From: DATFPQ01 sp035264765
GTDB lineage: Bacteria > Actinomycetota > Actinomycetes > Actinomycetales > Angustibacteraceae
Direction of reading: 5' to 3'
DNA length: 19,392 nucleotides
Assembly (NCBI GenBank): GCA_035264765.1
Contig: DATFPQ010000160.1
Coordinates: 1 to 19,392, forward strand
Shown here: positions 7,775 through 15,805 of the stretch, piece by piece
Position numbering within the stretch: the first letter of the stretch is position 1
How the letters are laid out: the number at the start of each line of letters is the position of its first letter
Position numbers and translations under genes: made by a program
Notes under the pieces: generated by a model
What the model saw: the letters and a program-made list of their open reading frames with translations, nothing else
Databases searched by the model: none
What the model was told of the DNA's origin: nothing

Positions 7775-8013
7775 GGACCGCGCCCCTCGATCGGCCGACC
7801 GGAGCTCTCCCGGCCGACGTCGACGCCGTTGCGGCTGTGCCGATCGCCGTGAACCTGAGCCTGCGACGTCGCCCCCGTGCGGTCGCCGGTCGGGGAACCC
7901 TGCCGGTCGGGGCCGCCGAGGACTTCGTCGGGCGGGCACACCCCGGCTTCGGACCGTTGCATGGCCGGGAGGAACAGTCCGACCACAACCCGGAGAAGGA
8001 CCGCGACCAGCAT
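7759..8013 (-). CDS. possible 84-residue leader ORF overlapping the start of pit
   Basis: ATG at 8013 is preceded by a strong GAGAGGAG ribosome binding site seven bases upstream. The product starts MLVAVLLRVVVGLFLPAMQR, a single hydrophobic segment, and continues as a polar Gly/Asp/Arg-rich tail ending WTHR. Its stop (7759-7761) lies 14 bases inside pit, so translation could be coupled to pit. I recognise no family. The hydrophobic start plus the good binding site argue for translation; the unbiased codon use of the tail argues against. It could be a membrane peptide or a regulatory leader. Confidence 0.35.
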   Translation of the reverse strand: MLVAVLLRVVVGLFLPAMQRSEAGVCPPDEVLGGPDRQGSPTGDRTGATSQAQVHGDRHSRNGVDVGRESSGRPIEGRGPWTHR

Positions 8014-8166
8014 CGCGCGCTCCTCTCCCGGACGGCCGGGCGACACCCTCGCGCCGTGCTGTGTGGGCGCTGCAGGGTCCCGAACGCAGAGTGACGGCCA
8101 TCCGGTCGGAGGCACATCACCCGTCGAGGACGAGCGGCGGTTGTGGGGCCGGCGCCACACACACAG

Positions 8167-8196
8167 CGGCCGCCCGGTCTCATGACCGAGCGGCCG
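8167..8196. terminator. inverted repeat, possible terminator after the DUF6325-like operon
   Basis: CGGCCG (8167-8172) pairs with CGGCCG (8191-8196), and CGGTC (8175-8179) pairs with GACCG (8184-8188), around a TCAT loop with a small internal mismatch. No U-run follows in either direction. It lies 80 bp beyond the stop of the 52-residue gene on the minus strand and about 150 bp before the possible leader ORF. Terminator or leader hairpin are both possible. Confidence 0.4.
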
Positions 8197-8275
8197 TTGT
8201 CGTGGCGTCTGAGTCTCCTCGCTGGGCTCGGGCAGGGGCCCGCCGGGACGTTCCGCCACCGGCAGGCGCGGGTCC

Positions 8276-8434
8276 TCAGTCCCGGCGGTCCTCGCGGCGG
8301 TCCTCCCGCCGGTCCTGCCGGCGGCCCACTCCGTGCGCGACGACCGCCACGGTCGCCGCGGTGGCGGCGGTGCGCCTCACTGGCGCGCCACCGATCACGC
8401 CCCCCCGGCGCATTCTTCTGGCTGCCAACGGCAT
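8276..8434 (-). CDS. small basic protein with a charged repeat tail
   Basis: A 52-residue protein starts at ATG 8434, one base after the TGA of the upstream DUF6325-like gene (8436-8438), so translation is coupled; GGAAGG lies in the end of that gene. The sequence is MPLAARRMRRGGVIGGAPVR, a short Ala/Thr/Val-rich segment (22-36) that could just span or touch a membrane, then VGRR and a charged tail QDRREDRREDRRD. The tail comes from a 12-base tandem repeat. From memory, short Arg-rich proteins with a Gly/Ala-Val segment often follow DUF6325 genes in actinobacteria, so this is probably real. The function is unknown. Confidence 0.62.
   Translation of the reverse strand: MPLAARRMRRGGVIGGAPVRRTAATAATVAVVAHGVGRRQDRREDRREDRRD
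8284..8320. repeat. three 12-bp tandem units in the tail of the 52-residue gene
   Basis: GGTCCT recurs at 8287, 8299 and 8311 with a 12-bp period and GC-rich spacers. On the minus strand each unit encodes R-R-[EQ]-D, giving the DRREDRRED tail. Variation in copy number would change the length of the tail without shifting the frame. Confidence 0.7.
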
Positions 8435-8435
8435 G

Positions 8436-8927
8436 TCACTCACCTTCCTTGTCGGCCTCGCCCGTGTCGGCGTCGTCGGCCTCGACGGCGGCCAGCAGCG
8501 CCTGGATCGGGATCCTTCCGCTGGCCACCAGCTGACCGCCGGCGCGGCGCACGGCCGACGCGAACGGTGCCGCCCACCGGTTCTCCCAGACCAGCAGCGC
8601 CGCGGTGCTGCCCGGCTCGACCGCTGCCGCGACCGCGTTCACGTCGTCCTCGCTGAGCAGCATCGCCAGCTCGGTCTCATACGACCGGAGACTTCCCATC
8701 TCGCTCTCGTCCAGGTCGCTGAGCTCGAAGGACTCCAGCGCACCGTCCTCGTCCTTCCTGATCAGCAGAAGATCCAGGACGCGAACCGTGCCGCGTTCCA
8801 CCAAGTCATCGAGGATCGGGGCGATCTCACCCTTGAACCTGCTGCCCTGGAACTCCACCACGATCCAGTCGACCGGGCCCAACTCGTCCAGGGCCTCGGG
8901 TGCCTGCTCGGCCAGTTGCTGTGTCAC
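8436..8927 (-). CDS. DUF6325-like cytoplasmic protein
   Basis: The 163-residue soluble protein has no signal peptide or membrane helix. Recognisable blocks are GPVDWIVVEFQGSRFKGEIA (17-36), LVERGTVRVLDLLLIRKDED (42-61), ELAMLLSEDDV (86-96), and PGSTAALLVWENRWAAPFA (105-123) followed by RRAGGQLVASGRIP (127-140). This order matches the DUF6325 family, often annotated as a membrane-potential or DUF1269-like protein, whose function is not known. The last 15 residues are strongly acidic. GTG 8927 is chosen because the conserved region starts about 17 residues later; the upstream AGGCGG is a weak binding site, and an ATG at 9011 is a longer alternative. It heads a two-gene operon with the 52-residue protein. 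Confidence 0.72.
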   Translation of the reverse strand: MTQQLAEQAPEALDELGPVDWIVVEFQGSRFKGEIAPILDDLVERGTVRVLDLLLIRKDEDGALESFELSDLDESEMGSLRSYETELAMLLSEDDVNAVAAAVEPGSTAALLVWENRWAAPFASAVRRAGGQLVASGRIPIQALLAAVEADDADTGEADKEGE

Positions 8928-9011
8928 GTCACCACCGCCTGCTCTCACGACCACCGGGGTGCCCGGCAGCGTGCTCGGAAGGCTTGCGCGTCGGCCAGGC
9001 GCCGGCATCAC

Positions 9012-9249
9012 CCGGCGAGGACGAGAACGCCCAGCTCGTACGGCCCCAGCCCGCCACCCCGCCTCCTACGAGCGCGTCGCCGTGGTCACGACGAGGACTG
9101 GCTTCGCCCCGCGCTCGGCGTGTTCTCCGTGCTGGTCGCGGGGCAGCTCCGGGCCTTTCCGGTCGCTCAGCTGGCGGCGGCGAGGGAGTGGTAGGCCACG
9201 GTCGACGGCGCGGGCGCGGGCGCCGGCGACGACGCGTAGCGGCGCGTGA
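9012..9249. other. GC-rich intergenic stretch without a supported gene
   Basis: No frame shows family resemblance, a good start or codon bias. The run around 9200-9270 is unusually rich in GCG and CGG triplets. It separates the minus-strand DUF6325-like operon from a transposase scrap and the plus-strand YyaL operon, so promoters for both directions may lie here. I could not place them. Confidence 0.4.
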
Positions 9250-9372
9250 CGCGCGGGCGGCGCGGGCGGGCTGAGCGACTGCAACACCTTCGCCACCCCC
9301 GGGCACCTGGGCGCCTACGCCGCCCTGGCACCTACCAGCACGGCCGTGCCATCACACCGACCGCTCGTGTGA
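9250..9372 (+). mobile_element. IS110-type transposase fragment (Transposase_20 region)
   Basis: Between an in-frame TGA (9247-9249) and a TGA at 9370-9372, the frame encodes LSDCNTFATPGHLGAYAALA then PTSTA. This is close to the F-x-[ST]-x-x-H-L-x-[AS]-Y-A-G-L-A-P motif in the C-terminal domain of IS110/IS116 transposases. The following R-R-S-G and cysteine/serine catalytic region are missing, as is the N-terminal DEDD domain. No terminal repeats were found. It is a relic only about 30 recognisable residues long, so chance resemblance is possible but unlikely. Confidence 0.55.
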
Positions 9373-9443
9373 GCGCCAGACCTGAGAGAGCATGGTGGCC
9401 GCGCCACCGGACCCGTCATTCGAGGTGAGAAGAAGGGACGGCC

Positions 9444-11558
<2,115 letters not shown>

Positions 11559-12035
11559 GTGACCCGCTCGCAGGAGGTGCTGGAACCGCCGATCGAGGAC
11601 GGCGTGGTGGCCGGCTTCGACGGCTCGCAATCGTCGCTGTGCGCGGTGGAGGCGGGTGCAGACCAGGCCGTGTACCGCGGCTGCACGTTGCACGTCGTCC
11701 GGGCCTGGATGCTGTCGAGCGCCGCCTCGGAGACCGATGCGCCGGCCGGGACGGTCCCCAGCCTCGCCGAGGTGGAGGAGGCGGTGCGTGCTTCGGTCGA
11801 GCGGGCCGTGGCGTACGCCGGCAAGGGCCGCCCGACCCTGGACGTGGTGGGCCACGTCCATCACGGCAAGGGGGCGCAGACCCTGGTCGAGGCGTCGCGG
11901 CGGGCCGAGCTCGTCGTGGTCAGCCGGCGGGGCCAGGGCGGGTTCGTGAACTTGCTACTTGGGGCCACCGCGGACCAGGTCGTGCGGTACGCGCCGTGCC
12001 CGGTGCTCGTCGTCCGCCCACTGGACGCCGGCTGA
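11559..12035 (+). CDS. universal stress protein, single UspA domain
   Basis: The 158-residue protein has one UspA fold. GVVAGFDGSQSSLCAVEAGA (15-34) is the first strand and nucleotide-binding Asp. LHVVRAW follows at 44-50. VVVSRRGQGGFVNLLLGATA then DQVVRYAPCPVLVVRP forms the C-terminal ATP-binding loop. The loop fits G-x2-G-x9-G-[ST] only loosely: the usual Gly before R-R-G is Ser and the final Gly-Ser is Gly-Ala-Thr, so ATP binding is likely but not certain. The GTG start directly follows the TGA of the YyaL gene, and its binding site AGGAGG (11548-11553) lies inside that gene, so the two are translationally coupled. A stress or redox link between them is inference. Confidence 0.88.
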   Translation: MTRSQEVLEPPIEDGVVAGFDGSQSSLCAVEAGADQAVYRGCTLHVVRAWMLSSAASETDAPAGTVPSLAEVEEAVRASVERAVAYAGKGRPTLDVVGHVHHGKGAQTLVEASRRAELVVVSRRGQGGFVNLLLGATADQVVRYAPCPVLVVRPLDAG

Positions 12036-12101
12036 GCGGCGTCCACGGATCCCGGCTGAGCGCCACCCACGGATGCTGGCTGGGCGGCGTTCGCCGATTG
12101 C
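12030..12101. repeat. three 24-bp tandem repeats at the end of the universal stress gene
   Basis: Units at 12030-12053, 12054-12077 and 12078-12101 share GGCTGRGCGSC at the start and CCACGGAT-like ends; the third is most diverged. The USP stop codon lies in the first unit. In another frame each unit encodes eight residues (PAERRPRI, PAERHPRM, LAGRRSPI). The repeats fill nearly the whole 72-bp gap to the convergent trhA gene. Confidence 0.7.
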
Positions 12102-12107
12102 CTGGGC

Positions 12108-12845
12108 TCAGTGGTGCCGGTACACCGCGAAGGAGACCGCGATGTAGTGCACGGTGAACGCCGCGACCGTGCAGGCGTGGAACACCTCGTGAAATCCGAA
12201 CCAGCGCGGGCTCGGGTTGGGACGCTTCAGGCCGTAGATCACGCCGCCCACGGTGTACAGCAGGCCGCCGACGACGATCAGCGTGAGCAGGGCCACGCCA
12301 CCCTCGCGCAGGAAGTCCGGCAGGTAGATGACCGCGACCCAGCCGAGCGCGATGTACACCGGCGTGTACAGCCACCGGGGGGCACCGACCCAGAACACCC
12401 GGAAGAGCACGCCGCCGAGGGCGCCGAGCCAGACGATGAGCAGCAGGGTCCGCGCCCGACCGGGGTCGAGCAGCAGCGCCGCGAAGGGGGTGTAGCTGCC
12501 CGCGATGATCAGGAAGATGTTCGAGTGGTCCAGTCGCTTGAGCACTCCCTCGACGCGCGGCGACCAGGTGCCCCGGTGGTACAGAGCGCTCGTGCCGAAC
12601 AGCAGCGCCGCGGTCAGCGTGAAGATGCCGGCGCTGACCCGGCCGGCGGACGTCGGCGCGACGGCGGTCAGGACGATGCCGGCGGCCACGGCGACGGGGA
12701 ACGTCCCGGCGTGCAGCCAACCCCGCAGGCGCGGCTTGACCGCGGCCACCGCATCGCTGACGGCGTCCCCGACGGCGTCGCCGATCCGGCCGGCCCGGCT
12801 CTCATCGGGTGTCCCGTGGCGGTGCGGCGCGCGTGGGGTGTCCAT
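12108..12845 (-). CDS. trhA: hemolysin III / TrhA family membrane protein (PAQR)
   Basis: The 245-residue protein has seven predicted transmembrane helices. It carries the PAQR metal-site residues: SALYHRG with His90, DHSNIFLIIAGSYTPF (106-121), and HEVFHACTVAAFTVHY (219-234) with His219 and His223. The N-terminal ~45 residues are a polar cytoplasmic extension with an amphipathic GDAVGDAVSDAV stretch. Family members act in membrane lipid homeostasis or as putative hydrolases; true hemolysis is doubtful. ATG 12845 is chosen over an in-frame GTG at 12851, because GGAGGA (12852-12857) is six bases upstream of the ATG but directly abuts the GTG. A palindrome overlaps the leader just upstream. It is convergent with the universal stress gene and divergent from the prenyltransferase gene, as in mycobacterial Rv1085c. 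Confidence 0.9.
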   Translation of the reverse strand: MDTPRAPHRHGTPDESRAGRIGDAVGDAVSDAVAAVKPRLRGWLHAGTFPVAVAAGIVLTAVAPTSAGRVSAGIFTLTAALLFGTSALYHRGTWSPRVEGVLKRLDHSNIFLIIAGSYTPFAALLLDPGRARTLLLIVWLGALGGVLFRVFWVGAPRWLYTPVYIALGWVAVIYLPDFLREGGVALLTLIVVGGLLYTVGGVIYGLKRPNPSPRWFGFHEVFHACTVAAFTVHYIAVSFAVYRHH

Positions 12846-12857
12846 GGTCACTCCTCC

Positions 12858-12877
12858 AACTTACGCTGCCGTAGGTT
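12858..12877 (-). promoter_or_regulatory. 20-bp palindrome next to the trhA ribosome binding site
   Basis: On the minus strand the sequence is AACCTACG-GCAG-CGTAAGTT, with seven of eight arm positions complementary. It ends at the base before the GGAGGA of trhA. Its size and symmetry suit a TetR-type operator. I recall CCTACGG/CCGTAAG-like palindromes before actinobacterial fatty-acid desaturase genes, but that link is from memory and weak. No core promoter was assigned. Confidence 0.5.
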
Positions 12878-13074
12878 GCGGCGTCGCATCCGCAACGTGC
12901 TGCCCCCCGTGGTCGCCTGCCCGAACGGACGGTGCGCACGAGTCCATCGTGCCGCTGCAGCGGGGGCCGGAGAGGGATTGCGGGAGTAGCGTGACGTTCA
13001 CCACCCCCGCCCGCAACCGTGACGACGCACGGCCGTCCGGGGATTCCCGGCTGGACGACGAGAGGACCTGTGCC

Positions 13075-13836
13075 GTGGGGCTGCGGCAGCTGGCGTACGG
13101 GGTCTACGAGCGGCGGCTGGCCGCCTCGCTGGACCCCGCCGCGGTGCCGCGTCACGTCGGCGTGATCGTCGACGGCAACCGCCGCTGGGCGCGGGCGGCC
13201 GGTGCGGACTCCGGCGCGGGGCACGCGGCCGGCGCCGACAACATTGAGCGGCTGCTCGAGTGGTGCGAGGAGGCCGGTGTCGAGGTCGTGACGCTTTGGC
13301 TGCTGTCGACCGAGAACCTCAACCGGTCGCCCGAGGAGCTGAGGGTGCTGCTCGGCATCATCGAGGATCTCACCGAGCGGATCGCGGCGACCGGGCGCTG
13401 GCGGCTGCACCCGGTGGGGGCGCTGGACCTGCTCCCGGACTCGACCTCCGCGCGGCTGAAGGAGCTCGACGAGGCGACCCGGCAGGTCGGCGGGCTGACG
13501 GTGAACGCGGCGATCGGCTACGGCGGACGCCGGGAGATCGCCGACGCCGTGCGCTCGCTGCTCCAGGAGCACGCCGCCCTCGGGACCTCGATCGAGGAGC
13601 TCGCCGGCATCCTGGACGTCGACCACATCTCCGAGCACCTCTACACCCGGGGCCAGCCAGACCCGGACCTGGTGATCCGCACGTCCGGCGAGCAGCGGCT
13701 CTCCGGTTTCCTGCTCTGGCAGAGCGCGCACAGCGAGTTCTACTTCTGCGAGGCCTACTGGCCGGACTTCCGCAAGGTGGACTTCCTGCGGGCGCTGCGG
13801 TCCTACGCGCAGCGGGAGCGACGTCACGGCGCCTGA
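13075..13836 (+). CDS. isoprenyl transferase (cis-prenyltransferase, Rv1086-like)
   Basis: The 253-residue soluble or membrane-associated enzyme condenses isopentenyl diphosphate onto an allylic diphosphate with Z geometry. It contains VGVIVDGNRRWAR (28-40) with catalytic Asp33, LWLLSTENLNR (74-84), NAAIGYGGRREI (144-155), PDLVIRTSGEQRLSGFLLWQ (197-216) and SAHSEFYF (218-225) with Glu221. These are all the UPP synthase boxes. The C-terminal EAYWPDFRKVDFLRALRSYAQRERR is usual. Synteny with trhA and the YyaL gene points to the Rv1086 branch, which makes short-chain Z,E-farnesyl diphosphate, rather than undecaprenyl diphosphate synthase (uppS). Product length cannot be read from sequence alone, so no symbol is given. 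GTG 13075 follows AGAGGA at 13061-13066. Confidence 0.92.
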   Translation: MGLRQLAYGVYERRLAASLDPAAVPRHVGVIVDGNRRWARAAGADSGAGHAAGADNIERLLEWCEEAGVEVVTLWLLSTENLNRSPEELRVLLGIIEDLTERIAATGRWRLHPVGALDLLPDSTSARLKELDEATRQVGGLTVNAAIGYGGRREIADAVRSLLQEHAALGTSIEELAGILDVDHISEHLYTRGQPDPDLVIRTSGEQRLSGFLLWQSAHSEFYFCEAYWPDFRKVDFLRALRSYAQRERRHGA

Positions 13837-14113
13837 CGGCGGGCGGTGGTGATCGGTGCTGCAGCGGTGCTGCACCGGTGCGGCGATCGGGTGAATGGCG
13901 GCTGGAAATCGCGGCGTGTCTGCCAGGCGCCCACAGGCGTCGGCGTACCGTCTGCCGGGACGGGCGCCGCACCCGCGGCTCCGTTCGGGAGGCCCACCGT
14001 GAAGCGACCCCTCGGTCGCGGAGGGGGTCGGCGCTCGGCCCCTGGTGGGCCCGGTCCCGGCACCTGACCCGCGAGCCGCGCCGGGCGTGCCGCCTGGCCA
14101 AGGGGAGTCCGAC
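13837..14113. other. intergenic region upstream of phoH2
   Basis: About 277 bp. Near the prenyltransferase stop, CGGTGCTGCA is repeated directly at 13854-13863 and 13865-13874, inside a larger imperfect GATCG/CGATC inverted repeat that might terminate transcription. Further on, a 22-codon ORF (13999-14067) starts GTG six bases after GGGAGG and encodes a Gly/Pro/Arg-rich peptide ending 46 bp before phoH2. I do not call it a gene. Confidence 0.4.
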
Positions 14114-15409
14114 ATGGCCACTGACCGCCGTACGTTCGTCCTCGACACCTCGGTCCTGCTGTCCGACCCGCGAGCCATGCTGCGGTTCGCCGAGCACGAG
14201 GTGGTGCTGCCGGTCGTGGTCGTCACCGAGCTGGAGGCCAAGCGGCACCACCCCGAGCTCGGGTACTTCGCCCGCCAGGCGCTGCGGCTGCTGGACGACC
14301 TGCGGGTGCAGCACGGCCGGCTGGACGCCCCGCTGCCGCTCGCGGACGGAGGCTCGCTTCGGGTCGAGCTGAACCACACCGACCCGACGGCGCTGCCGGC
14401 CGGCGTACGCCTCGGAGACGCCGACACCCGCATCCTGGCGGTCGCCCGCAACCTCGCCGACGAGGGACGAGCCGTCACGGTCGTGAGCAAGGACCTGCCG
14501 ATGCGGGTCAAGGCGTCAGCCTCTGGGCTCGCGGCCGAGGAGTACCGGGCCGCCCTCGCCGTGGACTCCGGCTGGACCGGCCTGGCAGAGGTCGAGGTCG
14601 GGTCGGACGCCGTGTCCTCCCTGTACGAGCACGGCCGGCTGGAGCTGTCGGAGGCGGCCGACCTGCCCTGCCACACCGGCGTCGTGCTGGTCTCCAGCCG
14701 CGGCAGCGCCCTGGGACGGGTCGGGCCGGACAAGGCCCTGCGGCTGGTCCGCGGCGACCGCGACGCCTTCGGCCTGCATGGGCGCAGCGCGGAGCAGCGG
14801 ATCGCGCTCGACCTGCTGCTCGACCCCGACGTCGGCATCGTGAGCCTCGGCGGCCGGGCCGGCACCGGCAAGAGCGCCCTCGCGCTGTGCGCGGGCCTGG
14901 AGGCGGTAATGGAGCGGCGCCAGCACCGCAAGGTCGTGGTCTTCCGGCCGCTGTACGCCGTAGGCGGTCAGGAGCTCGGCTACCTGCCGGGCAGCGAGAC
15001 CGAGAAGATGGGTCCCTGGGGCCAGGCGGTCTTCGACACGCTCGGCGCCCTGGTGAGCACCGAGGTGGTCGAGGAGGTGCTCGACCGCGGCATGCTCGAG
15101 GTCCTCCCGCTCACCCACATCCGTGGCCGGTCCCTGCACGACTCCTTCGTCGTGGTCGACGAGGCGCAGTCGCTGGAGCGGAACGTGCTGCTGACGGTGC
15201 TGTCGCGGGTGGGCCAGAACTCCCGCGTGGTGCTGACGCACGACGTGGCTCAGCGCGACAACCTGCGGGTGGGCCGACACGATGGGGTCGCCGCCGTGAT
15301 CGAGGCGCTCAAGGGGCACCCGCTGTTCGCCCACGTGACGCTGACCCGGTCGGAGCGGTCCCCGGTCGCGGCGCTCGTCACCGAGCTGCTGGAGGACCTG
15401 CAGGTCTGA
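14114..15409 (+). CDS. phoH2: PhoH family ATPase with N-terminal PIN domain (PhoH2)
   Basis: The 431-residue protein has a PIN ribonuclease domain at 1-150 with the acidic residues in place: FVLDTSVLL with Asp11, TELEAK with Glu39, GDADTRIL with Asp102/104, and SKDLPMRVKA with Asp127. A linker follows, then a PhoH P-loop ATPase at about 220-431: Walker A GGRAGTGKS (246-254), the GYLPGSETEKMGPW segment (289-302), THIRGRSLHDSFVVVDEAQS (334-353) with Walker B, and THD near 375-377. PIN-PhoH fusions act as ATP-dependent RNA helicase/ribonucleases and, in mycobacteria, form a toxin-antitoxin-like pair with a small upstream protein. No clear antitoxin gene is seen here, only a doubtful 22-codon ORF. 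AGGGGAG at 14101-14107 supports ATG 14114. Confidence 0.93.
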   Translation: MATDRRTFVLDTSVLLSDPRAMLRFAEHEVVLPVVVVTELEAKRHHPELGYFARQALRLLDDLRVQHGRLDAPLPLADGGSLRVELNHTDPTALPAGVRLGDADTRILAVARNLADEGRAVTVVSKDLPMRVKASASGLAAEEYRAALAVDSGWTGLAEVEVGSDAVSSLYEHGRLELSEAADLPCHTGVVLVSSRGSALGRVGPDKALRLVRGDRDAFGLHGRSAEQRIALDLLLDPDVGIVSLGGRAGTGKSALALCAGLEAVMERRQHRKVVVFRPLYAVGGQELGYLPGSETEKMGPWGQAVFDTLGALVSTEVVEEVLDRGMLEVLPLTHIRGRSLHDSFVVVDEAQSLERNVLLTVLSRVGQNSRVVLTHDVAQRDNLRVGRHDGVAAVIEALKGHPLFAHVTLTRSERSPVAALVTELLEDLQV

Positions 15410-15503
15410 CCGGCGGGACGACGGTCCCCGCGGCACGACGTCCCCCACGGGGCTCCGCGACGAAGACACCGGGCCCCCGAGAGGGCACTTGAAGGCTGAA
15501 CTT

Positions 15504-15519
15504 TGTGTTTAGCGTCACA
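15504..15519 (+). promoter_or_regulatory. candidate CRP-family binding site
   Basis: TGTGT-N6-TCACA differs at one position from the CRP consensus TGTGA-N6-TCACA and lies about 300 bp before the start of the transglycosylase gene, in a locally AT-richer patch. In M. tuberculosis, CRP (Rv3676) controls rpfA, a gene of similar wall-hydrolase type. That CRP acts here is inference. Confidence 0.45.
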
Positions 15520-15563
15520 ATTCAAGCGCAGCGTAGCCGGTTGTCACCCTCCGTCGAGATTCC

Positions 15564-15580
15564 TGTGAAGAATGTGTGAA
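15564..15580 (-). promoter_or_regulatory. TTCACA direct repeat, MtrA-box-like
   Basis: TGTGAA occurs at 15564-15569 and 15575-15580 with an 11-bp period; on the minus strand this reads TTCACA-N5-TTCACA. MtrA, the response regulator of cell-wall and Rpf/NlpC genes in actinobacteria, binds direct repeats of this kind ([GT]TCAC-type half-sites one helical turn apart). The position upstream of a wall transglycosylase fits. The assignment is by motif only. Confidence 0.5.
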
Positions 15581-15592
15581 GACGATTTTGCC

Positions 15593-15611
15593 GAGGCTTG
15601 AACTAAGCCTC
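15593..15611 (+). other. 7-bp perfect hairpin in the transglycosylase leader
   Basis: GAGGCTT (15593-15599) and AAGCCTC (15605-15611) form a perfect stem with a GAACT loop. Flanking CC and GG bases could extend it past a bulge. It lies between the MtrA-like repeat and the larger leader RNA. It could be the 5' hairpin of the transcript or a DNA operator; the start site is unknown. Confidence 0.5.
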
Positions 15612-15622
15612 ACGGTAGAGGG

Positions 15623-15751
15623 GACCTGAGCACCTCGGGTCGACCGCTGGGCCGCCGCGTCAACGGCTGGTGCACGGCGGTCACGGGCGCCGCGTGCGTT
15701 CCGGTTCGGATGGCCCGAGAGGCTGTCGGGCTTTCGCCCGGACCCGAGGTG
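15623..15751 (+). ncRNA. candidate structured leader RNA / riboswitch of the transglycosylase gene
   Basis: An 11-bp perfect helix joins 15631-15641 (CACCTCGGGTC) to 15741-15751 (GACCCGAGGTG). It encloses three further stems. P2 is GACCGC (15642-15647) with GCGGTC (15677-15682). P3 is CGGGC (15684-15688) with GCCCG (15713-15717), capped by TCCG-GTT-CGGA (15700-15710). P4 is CGGGC-TTTC-GCCCG (15727-15740). P2 and P4 directly abut P1, so this is a compact four-way junction. The strand CTCGGGTC (15634-15641) can instead pair with GACCTGAG (15623-15630) across a 3-base loop, using one G-U pair. That alternative helix is what a switch needs. The ydaO/c-di-AMP core (GACAGCTAAC-like) is not seen. 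The ribosome binding site GGGAG is at 15796-15800. Pairing was traced by eye without energy calculation. Confidence 0.5.
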
Positions 15752-15805
15752 ACGTGTTGACCGTGCTCGCCCCGTACGCGGGAGCGCGGCCTACCGGGAG
15801 CCCCG

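Noticed and set aside
9066..9306. Overlapping short frames on both strands in the gap before the YyaL gene
   Set aside because: Only Arg/Ala/Pro-rich translations without start signals or family resemblance; only the IS110-like segment was retained.
12849..12851. GTG start two codons upstream for trhA
   Set aside because: It directly touches the GGAGGA binding site; ATG 12845 has normal six-base spacing.
15580..15805. ydaO (c-di-AMP) riboswitch
   Set aside because: Expected from the gene context, but the conserved GGGGTGAA-like and CCGAA...GACAGCTAACC-like strings are not present, so only an unclassified structured leader is reported.
15754..15805. Alternative GTG start (15754) and frame in the transglycosylase leader
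   Set aside because: It is in a different frame from the signal peptide and catalytic domain, and encodes low-complexity sequence over the real gene.
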